Source: Gammaproteobacteria bacterium
GTDB taxonomy: Bacteria; Pseudomonadota; Gammaproteobacteria; UBA4575
NCBI GenBank assembly: GCA_014075255.1
Contig: CP046178.1
Location: 2,126,894 to 2,190,893 of the forward strand
Direction of reading: 5' to 3'
Length of the DNA: 64,000 nt
The notes under the pieces: generated by a model
Told to the model about the DNA's origin: nothing
Seen by the model: the letters and a program-made list of their open reading frames with translations, nothing else
Database searches by the model: none
Made by a program: the position numbers and the translations under genes
Shown: positions 46,887 to 55,358 of the stretch, piece after piece
How positions within the stretch are numbered: position 1 is the stretch's first letter
How the letters are laid out: each line of letters begins with the position of its first letter

Positions 46887-46915
46887 TATAACATCTAAAT
46901 AAAATAGATGTTATA
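46887..46915. promoter_or_regulatory. probable NsrR operator
   Basis: TATAACATCTA, 7-bp spacer, TAGATGTTATA: a perfect 11-bp inverted repeat 12 bp before the globin ATG, in the nsrR-globin divergent region. Its AT-rich ATGTT half-sites resemble NsrR sites in other bacteria. Confidence 0.8.
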
Positions 46916-46927
46916 GGAAATTACATT

Positions 46928-47350
46928 ATGTTAAGCGAAAGTACTAAAGAAATTGTTAAAGCGACTGCTCCTACGTTACAAGAGTATGGCGTTGAGATCA
47001 CCACTAGAATGTATGAGCGTATGGCGGAAGAACAGCCAGATCTTAAGGCTTTATTTGCGAACACAAGAAATGGTCAAGCTGAACGATTGGCGGGTGCCGT
47101 GTTAGCGTATGCACAAAATATTGATGAAATAGAACAGCTAGCACCTGCTATTGCGGTAATTTCAAAAAAACATGTTAACGCTAAAGTGTTGCCTGAGCAT
47201 TATCCAATTGTAGGTCAGTTACTATTAGCGGCTATGCAGGATGTATTGGGCGATGCGCTAGAGAAGAAAATTGTAGACGCATGGGCTGAAGCGTATACCT
47301 TTCTTGCAGATGTTTTTATTGCAAAGGAAAAGGAATTATCTGGAAATTAA
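46928..47350 (+). CDS. single-domain globin (Vgb/Hmp globin type)
   Basis: 140 residues, no reductase domain. It has the distal Tyr B10 at Y29 (MYERM), Q50 near E7, and the proximal His H82 in KKHVNAKVLPEHYPIVG, the HmpA-family globin signature. Single-domain globins of this type convert NO to nitrate or bind O2 when supplied with electrons. The NsrR operator upstream supports NO defence. A ferredoxin-NADP reductase is encoded convergently next door. Confidence 0.92.
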   Translation: MLSESTKEIVKATAPTLQEYGVEITTRMYERMAEEQPDLKALFANTRNGQAERLAGAVLAYAQNIDEIEQLAPAIAVISKKHVNAKVLPEHYPIVGQLLLAAMQDVLGDALEKKIVDAWAEAYTFLADVFIAKEKELSGN

Positions 47351-47403
47351 TGGTTTGTATCGGCAGAAAACTGTTCCTGCATCCCTATAGGTCTCCCATG
47401 TAT

Positions 47404-48156
47404 TTACCAATATGATTCAGTCGTAATTTGTCCTGGACTGCGGCGTAGGTTTTTCTTAAGACCTTTTTCTTTTAACGCATTGCGAGTGTCTATTAACATA
47501 TCGGGGTTACCGCACACCATCACTTGAGAGTGTTCGGCTGTAAAATTCATGTTTGCTTTCTCTTCCAGTTGACCACTTTCAATAGCAGCAGGGATGCGAC
47601 CCGGTAATGTAAAGTCGACTTTCTCGCGACTTACAAATGGGATGAATTGAAAACGATCCTTATATTGATATTTAAGATCTGCTGATGTGTCCTGATACGT
47701 TAACTCATTTTTAAAACGTACTGCATGTACGAGCACAATATTTTCAAACCGCTCCCACACTTCTTTAGAATTTAGAATCGATAAAAAAGGTCCTAATGCA
47801 GTACCTGTTGCAAGCATCCACATGTCACGGCCTTCGGGCACTTCATTTAAAGTAAAAAAGCCATTTACACGTTTATCAATGTAAATAGAATCGCCGACCT
47901 CTAATTTAGCAAGTTTCGGCGAAAGAGGGCCATCAGATACTTTGATGGAATAAAATTCGAGTAAGGGTTCATGCGGTGCATTTACAAATGAATAGGGGCG
48001 CCCAACAATTTGATCATCGATTTCTAATCCAAGACGTCCGTACTGACCCGCTATAAAGGGATCAATTTCCGCCTCAATGTGCAGAGAATAAAGCAAATCT
48101 GTCCAATGCTTATTTTCTACAACTTTTCCTTCAATCCAATTACTCATTTGGGCCAA
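47404..48156 (-). CDS. fpr: ferredoxin-NADP reductase
   Basis: 250 residues, the usual bacterial Fpr size. It has the FAD-binding VGRPYSFVNAPHEPLLEFYSIKVSDGPLSPKL, the NADP-binding ATGTALGPFLSIL, MVCGNPDML, and ends RRSPGQITTESYW. It shuttles electrons between NADPH and ferredoxin or flavodoxin. Lying convergent with the globin gene, it could supply that globin, but this is inference. Confidence 0.92.
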   Translation of the reverse strand: MAQMSNWIEGKVVENKHWTDLLYSLHIEAEIDPFIAGQYGRLGLEIDDQIVGRPYSFVNAPHEPLLEFYSIKVSDGPLSPKLAKLEVGDSIYIDKRVNGFFTLNEVPEGRDMWMLATGTALGPFLSILNSKEVWERFENIVLVHAVRFKNELTYQDTSADLKYQYKDRFQFIPFVSREKVDFTLPGRIPAAIESGQLEEKANMNFTAEHSQVMVCGNPDMLIDTRNALKEKGLKKNLRRSPGQITTESYW

Positions 48157-48325
48157 TTACTTATTTCTATGCTCAGTAAAATTAATGTGTGTCCGCAACA
48201 TAGAGGCGGGGTTGGTAAAAAGCAACTATCCATGTCTAGGTGTGGTTAGGAATACACAGTGCTACAAGCTTGATCAATGCTGGTCACCACTAGTACTCCT
48301 AATAGTCCTAGCGGTGTTACAAAGA

Positions 48326-48988
48326 TTATTTGCTTACTGGAAGATTTGTGTCGGTGGAGCTATCTGATTTGCCACTAAATAGATTAATAAAGAATTGCAG
48401 CACTCGCTTGATACCGCGCCACAGTTTTGGCAATAACCAAATCATTAACAAAATAAACGCTATAAGTAATCCAATGAATACATAAGGATGTGCAATTGCA
48501 GCCCATAATCCCACGAACACTGCAATGTCTTCTGTGATAGAAGCTGCTCAGTTGGATACAGGTTCGGGTGAGGTATTTATCAATACTCGACTGCCTGCTT
48601 TAGTAAAATGTGTGCCCGCAGCTAAACTGCCGCCAACAATAGCGGCTGCCATTTCTGCTGCGGGTGTTACATCACCAATTGCTCCTGCGGCAAGTAATGC
48701 ACCTGCTGGTATGCGTACAAAGGTATGTAAAGTGTCCCAGCCTGTATCAACGCCAGGCACTTTGTCTGCAAAAAATTCCACGCCATACATAAGTGCAGCC
48801 GCTGCAATCACTAATGGGTCGCCAACAATTTGTAAATCGACGGGTAGATCTACATAACCTGTGTTGGACATGATGCCCAAGGCGAGCAGAGTGCCATATA
48901 GATTTATGCCGCTTGCCCAAGCTACACCCATGGTGAGAGCGATGGTTTGAATTAGTGTTGAATACTCTTCCATAGTTAATTGTAACAA
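48326..48988 (-). pseudogene. DUF4126 membrane protein with in-frame TGA
   Basis: One continuous frame of 221 codons encodes a DUF4126-like protein. The first part (48548-48988) has SGINLYGTLLALGI and ends INTSPEPVSN, then TGA at 48548-48550. The second part continues AASITEDIAVFVGLW and LLPKLWRGIKRV. Homologues carry Trp at the stop position. A Trp-to-TGA change, a sequence error or readthrough would explain it. The stem after TGA is weak and lacks a convincing SECIS loop, so selenocysteine is unlikely. Confidence 0.78.
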
Positions 48989-49140
48989 GTTAATGGTATG
49001 TATAAGACCACTAAGATATAGATTAGTGCCTGGAAAAACAGCAGCTTAACGTAAAATTTTGTGGCTAAAAAAGGTAAATTTTACAAGGTTTATATTGAAA
49101 TTCGTTTACACTGACCCCATATAGCTTTTTTAGGAATACG

Positions 49141-49470
49141 TTATTTTATGGATTCTAGAGACACTTCTATACGATTATTTAGAATACGGACTTCATAGCG
49201 TTGCAGAGCTTCAGTCGCAGGTTCTTCCATGGGTTCACCAGTACGAATATTGAAGCGACTGCCATGTAAGGTGCAATATACGAGTTCACCTTTGAGACAA
49301 CCTAGCGATAAAGAGGAATCTTCATGTGTGCACATATCATCAACGGCATATATTTTGCCATCAACATTGGCCAGTAAGATGTCACCACTATTTGTCGTAA
49401 ATTTTTTGGTATTACCTGGTAGCAAATCATTTACAGATGCAATGTCAACGAAAGTAAATTCTTTATCCAT
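49141..49470 (-). CDS. Rieske [2Fe-2S] protein
   Basis: 109 residues. The cluster ligands are C47-x-H49 and C66-x2-H69 in CTHEDSSLSLG and YCTLHGSRFN. It resembles small Rieske ferredoxins of oxygenases or NirD-type subunits. No oxygenase is adjacent, so the partner is unknown. It is monocistronic. Confidence 0.9.
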   Translation of the reverse strand: MDKEFTFVDIASVNDLLPGNTKKFTTNSGDILLANVDGKIYAVDDMCTHEDSSLSLGCLKGELVYCTLHGSRFNIRTGEPMEEPATEALQRYEVRILNNRIEVSLESIK

Positions 49471-49504
49471 TTTTTTAGACTAGTTTTACAAAGAAAGTTA
49501 AATC

Positions 49505-49750
49505 ATGCTGTACTTTATATATAAAATCACTTCGGGTTCTACAGGCGCGATAAAAAACTTGGAGTGTATTGATAAATATGATGAATACAAACAAGCAAAG
49601 AAGGTAATTAGAGAGAAGCGCACCGAATTTGATAAGGATAGTCGTACTACACTTAAAATGATATTTGCAGAAGATGAGTTTGAGGCAGAGCAACGCTTAA
49701 GTTCTAGTGCATCACGTGATGCTCCTATACTTCGCGAGTGGGAAAAATAA
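49505..49750 (+). CDS. small conserved protein of unknown function
   Basis: 81 residues, cytoplasmic and highly charged: LYFIYKITSGSTGAIKNLE, then DEYKQAKKVIREKRTEFDKD and MIFAEDEFEAEQRLSS. I recognise no domain. It begins a run of same-strand small genes that includes the uracil-DNA glycosylase family protein. The initiation ATG is clear. Confidence 0.65.
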   Translation: MLYFIYKITSGSTGAIKNLECIDKYDEYKQAKKVIREKRTEFDKDSRTTLKMIFAEDEFEAEQRLSSSASRDAPILREWEK

Positions 49751-49778
49751 TTCATCGCCGCATTAATAGTGACTATAT

Positions 49779-50234
49779 ATGGACGAGAAGCACTATAAAG
49801 AAACATATTCTAATATAAATCCCAATCGCTGCGTGTTTGAGAAATCCATTAATTCACGTATATGTAATTGCAATAAATCGCAACGTTTTAACTTGGCAGA
49901 CCGTGAAGGTGTGGCTTGCACCTCGAAAAAAAATCTTGATCGTTGTTCTCAGCTTATAACTCACCTGCATGACAATGCACGCTTTGTTTTGCAACGTCTT
50001 GATGTAAAAGAATTGGGCCATGCGCAGGAAATAAAAATTCAAAATGGTGGCCTATTAGGATTGCAAGGCCAGCTAAATAGCAAAACACAAGACAGAGTTA
50101 AAAATATTGACTCGGTCATTTCAGATGCAGAAAAAATATTTCAAAGTATTGAAAACTTCCCATACTCAAAAATTATGCAAGTTATAAGCGCATATCGCAT
50201 TCGTCCTAAGAGGGTGCGGGGAAAGAAAGAGTAG
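49779..50234 (+). CDS. small protein with a Cys-rich N-terminus
   Basis: 151 residues. Cysteines near the start (NPNRC, RICNC, GVACTS, DRCSQ) form a C..C-x-C..C..C pattern that could bind Fe-S or zinc. RLDVKELGHAQEIKIQNGGLLGLQ and a coiled region (about 95-125) follow, with a basic end (RPKRVRGKKE). I do not recognise the family. It is directly upstream of the uracil-DNA glycosylase family gene by 15 bp. Confidence 0.65.
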   Translation: MDEKHYKETYSNINPNRCVFEKSINSRICNCNKSQRFNLADREGVACTSKKNLDRCSQLITHLHDNARFVLQRLDVKELGHAQEIKIQNGGLLGLQGQLNSKTQDRVKNIDSVISDAEKIFQSIENFPYSKIMQVISAYRIRPKRVRGKKE

Positions 50235-50249
50235 TCTGCTAATTGCTTT

Positions 50250-50852
50250 ATGGTAGCCATTACTAAATTAGATAAGTTACTGATAGAAGTGCGTGCTTGC
50301 CGCGTATGTGAGCCTGACTTACCGCTTGGGCCAAACCCTATCGTACGTGCTAAACGTCGCGCAAGAATATTAATTATTGGTCAAGCGCCTGGTACAAAAG
50401 TGCACGAAAGTGGAATTCCCTGGAATGATCCAAGTGGTAAACGTTTGCGAGAGTGGATGGGTATTGATGATGAAATATTTTATAATCAGGCAAAGATTGC
50501 GATTATTCCGATGGGGCTATGTTATCCGGGCAAGGGTAAATCAGGTGATTTGCCACCAAGAAAAGAATGTTCAGAGTTATGGCATGAAAAATTACTAAAA
50601 CATTTGCCAAATATAAAGTTAACGTTACTTATTGGACAATATGCACAAAACTATTACTTGAGTGAATCGAAGCACTACAACAGTGGTACAGTGACCGAAA
50701 CAGTTACTAATTGGAAAAAATTTGCGCCTAAATATTTCCCACTACCACACCCTTCTCCAAGAAATACACTTTGGCTTAAGAAAAATAGTTGGTTTGAGAG
50801 TAAGACTATTCCGCATTTGCGCAAACAAGTGAGCAATGTAATAAGAGATTAA
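50250..50852 (+). CDS. uracil-DNA glycosylase family protein with Fe-S cysteines
   Basis: 200 residues. It has C17-x2-C20 and C91-x15-C107, as in family-4-type 4Fe-4S uracil-DNA glycosylases. IIGQAPGTKVHESGIPWNDPSG is the active-site motif I region, and LPHPSPRN is motif III. The family removes uracil or related lesions from DNA; whether this member is active is not known from sequence. It is in a small-gene run with the Cys-rich protein upstream. Confidence 0.87.
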   Translation: MVAITKLDKLLIEVRACRVCEPDLPLGPNPIVRAKRRARILIIGQAPGTKVHESGIPWNDPSGKRLREWMGIDDEIFYNQAKIAIIPMGLCYPGKGKSGDLPPRKECSELWHEKLLKHLPNIKLTLLIGQYAQNYYLSESKHYNSGTVTETVTNWKKFAPKYFPLPHPSPRNTLWLKKNSWFESKTIPHLRKQVSNVIRD

Positions 50853-50872
50853 TTTCGATTCAGGAGTTATGC

Positions 50873-51256
50873 ATGTCAGAAAATGATACACAAGTTGAGC
50901 ATACGCAAATTCTTAGCACGGGAATTGAAAACTATGAAAACTTTAAAGACATCACGACTTTAGTTTATCTTTTACAAGCGATCGCTTTTGTCGGTTTCAC
51001 GCCCGTTATCGGTGTGATTATTAATTATTTTAAAAGAAGTGATGTAAAAGGTTCAATTCTCGAGAGTCACTTTCGTTGGCAGATCAGAACATTTTGGTGG
51101 GGTTTATTATGGTCAACCTTAGCTGGTATTCTTATCTTCACAATAATCGGTATGCCAATTGGATATCCGATGTTGGGCGTAACGATTGTGTGGTGGATCT
51201 ATCGCTTTGTGAGAGGGTGGGTCAGGTTGAATAAAGGGCACCCAATGTATTCATGA
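50873..51256 (+). CDS. DUF4870-like small membrane protein
   Basis: 127 residues with three hydrophobic segments (about 30-52, 75-97, 97-116). It has the DUF4870-like arrangement with TLVYLLQAIAFVGFTPVIGVIINYFKR and FRWQIRTFWWGLLWSTLAGIL. Function unknown. It starts 20 bp after the uracil-DNA glycosylase family gene, with a clear AGGAG. Confidence 0.78.
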   Translation: MSENDTQVEHTQILSTGIENYENFKDITTLVYLLQAIAFVGFTPVIGVIINYFKRSDVKGSILESHFRWQIRTFWWGLLWSTLAGILIFTIIGMPIGYPMLGVTIVWWIYRFVRGWVRLNKGHPMYS

Positions 51257-51417
51257 TAATGAGCATACCGTTCATCTGAGAATATAAAAAAATATATATA
51301 TAAAACAATACGTTACACTAATTATAAGAATCTATCTATATTGGAATATTATTAAACTCTAATATATAAAGTACTATTATCCTCAATAAAGATTTATACC
51401 AATTTGAGGACAATGTT

Positions 51418-51615
51418 ATGGATAACTTTTTTAGTAAAATAAACCGAGCAGACACTAATTCGATTTATCACAACCCTTATAAGTTTTTAACTACTGAAAA
51501 TAATAGTGCTATCAAATCTACAAGGTTGGGTGACTTCGATACTACGTTATGGTTGGAAACGACCGGACTTATCGTTTTTATGTCGCTAATCGTTCTATTG
51601 CCTACTATATTCTAA
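51418..51615 (+). CDS. short tail-anchored protein of unknown function
   Basis: 65 residues. GAGG lies just before the ATG. A polar N-terminus is followed by one C-terminal membrane segment (about 48-64, TTGLIVFMSLIVLLPTIF). No family recognised. Confidence 0.55.
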   Translation: MDNFFSKINRADTNSIYHNPYKFLTTENNSAIKSTRLGDFDTTLWLETTGLIVFMSLIVLLPTIF

Positions 51616-51691
51616 AGTAGCTATAGGTAGCATGTATCTTTGGATTAAGAATTTAATTTAAGGAAGAAACTACAAACACGGATAGTTTTCT

Positions 51692-51732
51692 AAGCCGGCC
51701 ATGATGGAAACATCACGGCCGGCTTTTTTATG
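51692..51732 (+). terminator. strong Rho-independent terminator
   Basis: AAGCCGGCC-x-TGATG stem, GAAA loop, CATCA-x-GGCCGGCTT, then seven T. Confidence 0.95.
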
Positions 51733-51838
51733 TTTGTATGAAATTTTAAGTTGTTGGGTATGTTTAATAGGGAACTTGCTTGATTAAGATCACTCAAAGT
51801 AATCATCCAATAATAACTACCTTATCTTTGTCTCGCAT

Positions 51839-52669
51839 ATGAAACAGCGCGTAACTTTTTTTAGTTTGTTGATATATTTAGCACTATTTTCTGTTCCAAC
51901 AGCTGTCTACGCAGATACAATTTTATTGTTGCATGGATATTTGGGTTCTAGTCAGGAATGGCAGCGCTCTGGAATTGTCGGTCAGTTAGATTCCATGGGC
52001 TGGAAAAACGCTGGCGTATTAAATATAGAAGACGATAGGGTTCAGTCAAGTAAGCCAAGTAAGCAAGTACCCACCAACTTGCGTCGTTTATACAGTCTAG
52101 AGCTGCCTAGCGAGCAATCCATTGATAAACAGGCAAAGCGACTTGATCAATATGTAAAGTTTGTTCAACACAGACACACTGACGAACAAATTATTCTCAT
52201 CGGTCATTCTGCAGGTGGAATCGTTGCCCGTTTATACATGGTGCAAAATTCACAACTTAATCTTAGTGCTTTAATTACCATTGCAAGTCCACATTTAGGC
52301 ACAAAAAATGCTGCACTGGCACAAACTGTTTCAGAGAATGTATTAGTTTGGGTGGACAGTCTGCCTGGAGTCGAAAAAATTTACCGATCGCAAGGGTTGT
52401 TTTTTGATTTAAGTCCGAATCGTACTGATAATTTGATTGGATGGTTAAACTATCAAGAACACCCGCAAGCGCGTTACTATTCTATAGTACGCGAAGACTC
52501 TAAAGATCATCTGCAAGATTTTGTTGTACCTAGTCACAGTCAAGATATGAATGAAGTTTTTGCTTTGCGGGGTAGAAGTAAAACCTATCAGATTAAAAGT
52601 TTACATGGTTTGAGCACTAAGGACGGAGAGCTGTTGAAAACCATATTAATCGATCTATACACAATCTAA
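51839..52669 (+). CDS. exported lipase/esterase (alpha/beta hydrolase)
   Basis: 276 residues with a signal peptide (LLIYLALFSVPTAVYAD). It has LLLHGYLGSSQEWQ (oxyanion), IGHSAGGIVARLYM with S124, and TIASPHLGTKN, as in PGAP1- or lipase-like hydrolases. A His in KSLHGLS (near 260) could complete the triad. It overlaps the CAP gene by 1 bp (TAATG). Confidence 0.88.
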   Translation: MKQRVTFFSLLIYLALFSVPTAVYADTILLLHGYLGSSQEWQRSGIVGQLDSMGWKNAGVLNIEDDRVQSSKPSKQVPTNLRRLYSLELPSEQSIDKQAKRLDQYVKFVQHRHTDEQIILIGHSAGGIVARLYMVQNSQLNLSALITIASPHLGTKNAALAQTVSENVLVWVDSLPGVEKIYRSQGLFFDLSPNRTDNLIGWLNYQEHPQARYYSIVREDSKDHLQDFVVPSHSQDMNEVFALRGRSKTYQIKSLHGLSTKDGELLKTILIDLYTI

Positions 52670-53211
52670 TGTTAAGAGCATTTATGCATTTCAAGCACTT
52701 TTCACCTATTTTATTTATAGTAGTTAGTGCGAGTTGCGTATCCTCGGGTTCGCCTGAAACAGAAAAAATTAGCAAAACTTTTACCGTTAATAAAAACGAT
52801 TCATTTCAATCTACAAATTTTCATATTCAGTTTCTTAATCAAGTGAATCTTGCTCGTTCAGAGGGCAGGCATTGTGGGCAACGTTTTTTCCCTGCTGCCC
52901 CACAGTTAAGTCTAAATAATGTTTTAAATCATGCGGCTTATAATCATTCAAATGATATGTTTGAGCATCAATTTCTAGACCACGCTAGTTCGAATGGCGA
53001 TACCTTGGTGGAGCGTATGAGTAGTGTGGACTATTCCTGGCGTGCAGTGGGTGAAAACATTGCGCATAATCAAAACAGTATCGGGCAAGTTATCGAAGAT
53101 TGGTTGAGTAGTCCTGGACATTGTAGCAATATAATGTCTGCAGATTACACACAAACCGGTGTTGCTCAAGTAAATCGATACTGGACACAAGTCTACGCAA
53201 CACCTAAATAA
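52669..53211 (+). CDS. CAP/SCP domain protein, YkwD-like
   Basis: 180 residues. The N-terminus (FKHFSPILFIVVSASCVSS) has a lipobox-like SASC. The CAP domain has QFLNQVNLARSEGRHCG, LNHAAYNHSNDMFEHQFLDHASSNGDTLVERM, VGENIAHNQNSIGQVIEDWLSSPGHCSNIM. Such domains are exported; their activity varies. It is translationally coupled to the lipase. Confidence 0.88.
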   Translation: MLRAFMHFKHFSPILFIVVSASCVSSGSPETEKISKTFTVNKNDSFQSTNFHIQFLNQVNLARSEGRHCGQRFFPAAPQLSLNNVLNHAAYNHSNDMFEHQFLDHASSNGDTLVERMSSVDYSWRAVGENIAHNQNSIGQVIEDWLSSPGHCSNIMSADYTQTGVAQVNRYWTQVYATPK

Positions 53212-53231
53212 ATAATTACTGTTGGAAAGAA

Positions 53232-53570
53232 ATGGAAATCGAAGGGCCGTTAAAATTTAGAATTGTTACTTTTGATAATTCAGAAGATCGAGAGGTCCAC
53301 GTTGATTTCAAGCAAGAGTTTCAAGATTTAGATGTACAAGGGCAGGCAGATGTATTTCTAAAGCATATTAGTTCGCTTCATTCTCAAGTAGCTGCACTAA
53401 ATAAAGAAGATGAAAAAGAAAGGCAGGGGATGTTGATGGTGCTTAAGTTATTAGAAGAACTATGGCCGCATGTTAAAGCGGGAGAGGTTTCGCTTGATGA
53501 AACCATTGTGGGTAAAGTGGAGGCTCCCTCACCCCTTGATCAATTAATCTCAGGATTGAAATTAAACTAG
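53232..53570 (+). CDS. small acidic protein of unknown function
   Basis: 112 residues, acidic, cytoplasmic. It reads as an N-terminal strand pair (LKFRIVTFDNSEDREVHVDF) and a helical stretch (LDVQGQADVFLKHISSLHSQVAALNKEDEKERQGML). No family recognised. It follows the CAP gene by 20 bp and ends before a bidirectional terminator. Confidence 0.62.
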   Translation: MEIEGPLKFRIVTFDNSEDREVHVDFKQEFQDLDVQGQADVFLKHISSLHSQVAALNKEDEKERQGMLMVLKLLEELWPHVKAGEVSLDETIVGKVEAPSPLDQLISGLKLN

Positions 53571-53578
53571 AAGCATTA

Positions 53579-53605
53579 TGTTTGCCGGATTTTATCCAGC
53601 AAACA
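53579..53605. terminator. bidirectional terminator
   Basis: TGTTTGCCGGA and TCCAGCAAACA around a T-rich loop, between convergent genes. Confidence 0.85.
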
Positions 53606-53618
53606 TAAAAGTACTTAA

Positions 53619-53936
53619 TCAATCGCGTGCGCGTCCCGCCGCATCTTTAGCAATATCATTTGCATAAAATTCACGAATTTGTGCAACAGGTTCAATGCGG
53701 TTTGCTCCGGATCCAGTTAAGCACTGGTCCTTTTTATCAACTGCCCACATTACATAAGCAGTAAAACCTACAAAGTCTTCATGAAACTGATCTTTATGAG
53801 GTACACCAGTATGTTCAACGCGATCACCTTTAAGTTCTTTCTTAATGCGCCCTAATTCTTTCATTAGATCATTTACATCTTCTCCGTCCCATTGGCCAAC
53901 TACTTCACCTTTTCTACTTGTTATATCGTTTGACAT
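53619..53936 (-). CDS. conserved hypothetical protein
   Basis: 105 residues. It begins with GEVVGQWDGEDVNDLMKELG and has HKDQFHEDFVGFTAYVMWAVDKKDQCLTGSG. A mixed helix-strand cytoplasmic protein; I do not recognise a domain. It is monocistronic on the minus strand. Confidence 0.6.
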   Translation of the reverse strand: MSNDITSRKGEVVGQWDGEDVNDLMKELGRIKKELKGDRVEHTGVPHKDQFHEDFVGFTAYVMWAVDKKDQCLTGSGANRIEPVAQIREFYANDIAKDAAGRARD

Positions 53937-54202
53937 GTTGTTCCTTATAATTAATAAGTAAAAATTTGTATGTATAAATTTTGTAGCATGGATGATTCTA
54001 TTTCAAGCAAATGATTGGTATAAATTTATTTAGATATTTATGTTGAATTTATTAATCCCATTATTTATGTAAGTTTATTTCTTGAGTTAACTTAATGAAG
54101 TTGAGACAAAAAATTGAGAATGCTTATATTCTTTGCTGAGTAGAATAATATCTCGCACTTAGGTAATATTTATATCTGCAAGGATCAATTAAGGAGGGGT
54201 TA

Positions 54203-55242
54203 ATGCGATCTTTAAAAAATGGGTTATCAACGATTTTTCTATCTACATTTCTATTCTCTTGTGGAAGCGGTGGTGGGGGCGGTGATGGGGGCTCAGTCTC
54301 AGCAGTGGTTTTATAGACCCTGCAAGCTGCGTACTTCCAACTAATGCAGTTGCCATAACCGCAGCTAATGCTGAGGCAGTGGTAAGTGAAGTAAAAGGTG
54401 CCATCCAAATCATCTTGGCATTTGCTAATGCAGGAAGTGATTTAATAATTTTAAATAATCAAGTGTTGGCTTCTAATCCAATTAGTATTCCATGTGACAA
54501 TGTGGGCGGGTTATCCACAGTTGCGTTAACAGGTTTAAATCCGATATCGATGGGTGATCAACTCTCGGTAGATTTTGCTAATTGTGTGGATACGGGTACT
54601 ACAATTAATGGGAATTTCACTGGATCGTATACGACTATCAATGAACTGGTTGCAGGGGAAGCGGGTAATGTTGCGAGCGCTAATGATTGGGACTTCGTTA
54701 TAACAGGAAGTTCAGATAACTTAAGAGTTACTGATGGAAATATTGATGCAGCCGCTGATGGGGATACGACAGCAACTGTTGCTTTCGCAGCAGCAGGTGT
54801 AGATCTTACTTCTACAGCAACCAATAGCATTCTTACTTTTGCGGGTAGCGGTGGGGAATGTGCATCAATTGAGAATGCGAATATTGTATCAACTGCAATG
54901 AATGTCACAACTAATCCTGCTATGTACACTGTGAATGTCAATCCTGCAGCAGCACTTCTAGTTGCGAGTACTGAGTTTGCAGGTACTGTAACAGCACAGA
55001 CTCCTGCAACACCATTCTCAGGTATGGAGAACTTATATGATGTAGGTGCTGTTGAGATTGATAAATATTTTGTCGAGCTTGATGATACTTCGCCTCCTAC
55101 AGGTGGTGTGTTGGTCATTACGGGTGACACATCAAGCATTACTATGACTGCGATGGCAGGAGGTGTGGTGCAAATTGATGTAGATGAAGATGGGGTGGCA
55201 GGATTCGAGGCAACGATTATGACTACATGGGGTGTTTTGTAG
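54203..55242 (+). pseudogene. exported lipoprotein, frameshifted after the lipobox
   Basis: The ATG at 54203 has AGGAGG upstream. Its frame reads SLKNGLSTIFLSTFLFSCGSGGGGGDGG with a lipobox at FLFSC and soon stops. The next frame continues SGFIDPASCVLPTNAVAITAANA and then the long beta-rich region to 55242. One missing base in G5 (54275-54279 or 54287-54291) joins them. About 345 residues in all. Function unknown. A homopolymer error is likely. Confidence 0.78.
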
Positions 55243-55358
55243 TGCTATTTATTTCTATAAAAGATTAATTTAAAACGCGACAGTTAAGCCGCGTTATTGT
55301 TTATAGGAAATAAATGCAACATTACAAATAATTATTTATTGGCAATCCTCTGAAAAAA

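Noticed and set aside
48185-48367. 60-residue plus-strand ORF
   Set aside because: Overlaps the DUF4126 end, has no Shine-Dalgarno and no domain; probably chance.
48521-48550. SECIS element after the DUF4126 TGA
   Set aside because: The possible stem is only 5 bp (CTTCT/AGAAG) with loop ATCAC and no conserved G; the position is normally Trp.
54124-54408. Minus-strand 94-residue ORF
   Set aside because: Antisense shadow of the lipoprotein Gly tract (Pro-rich translation).
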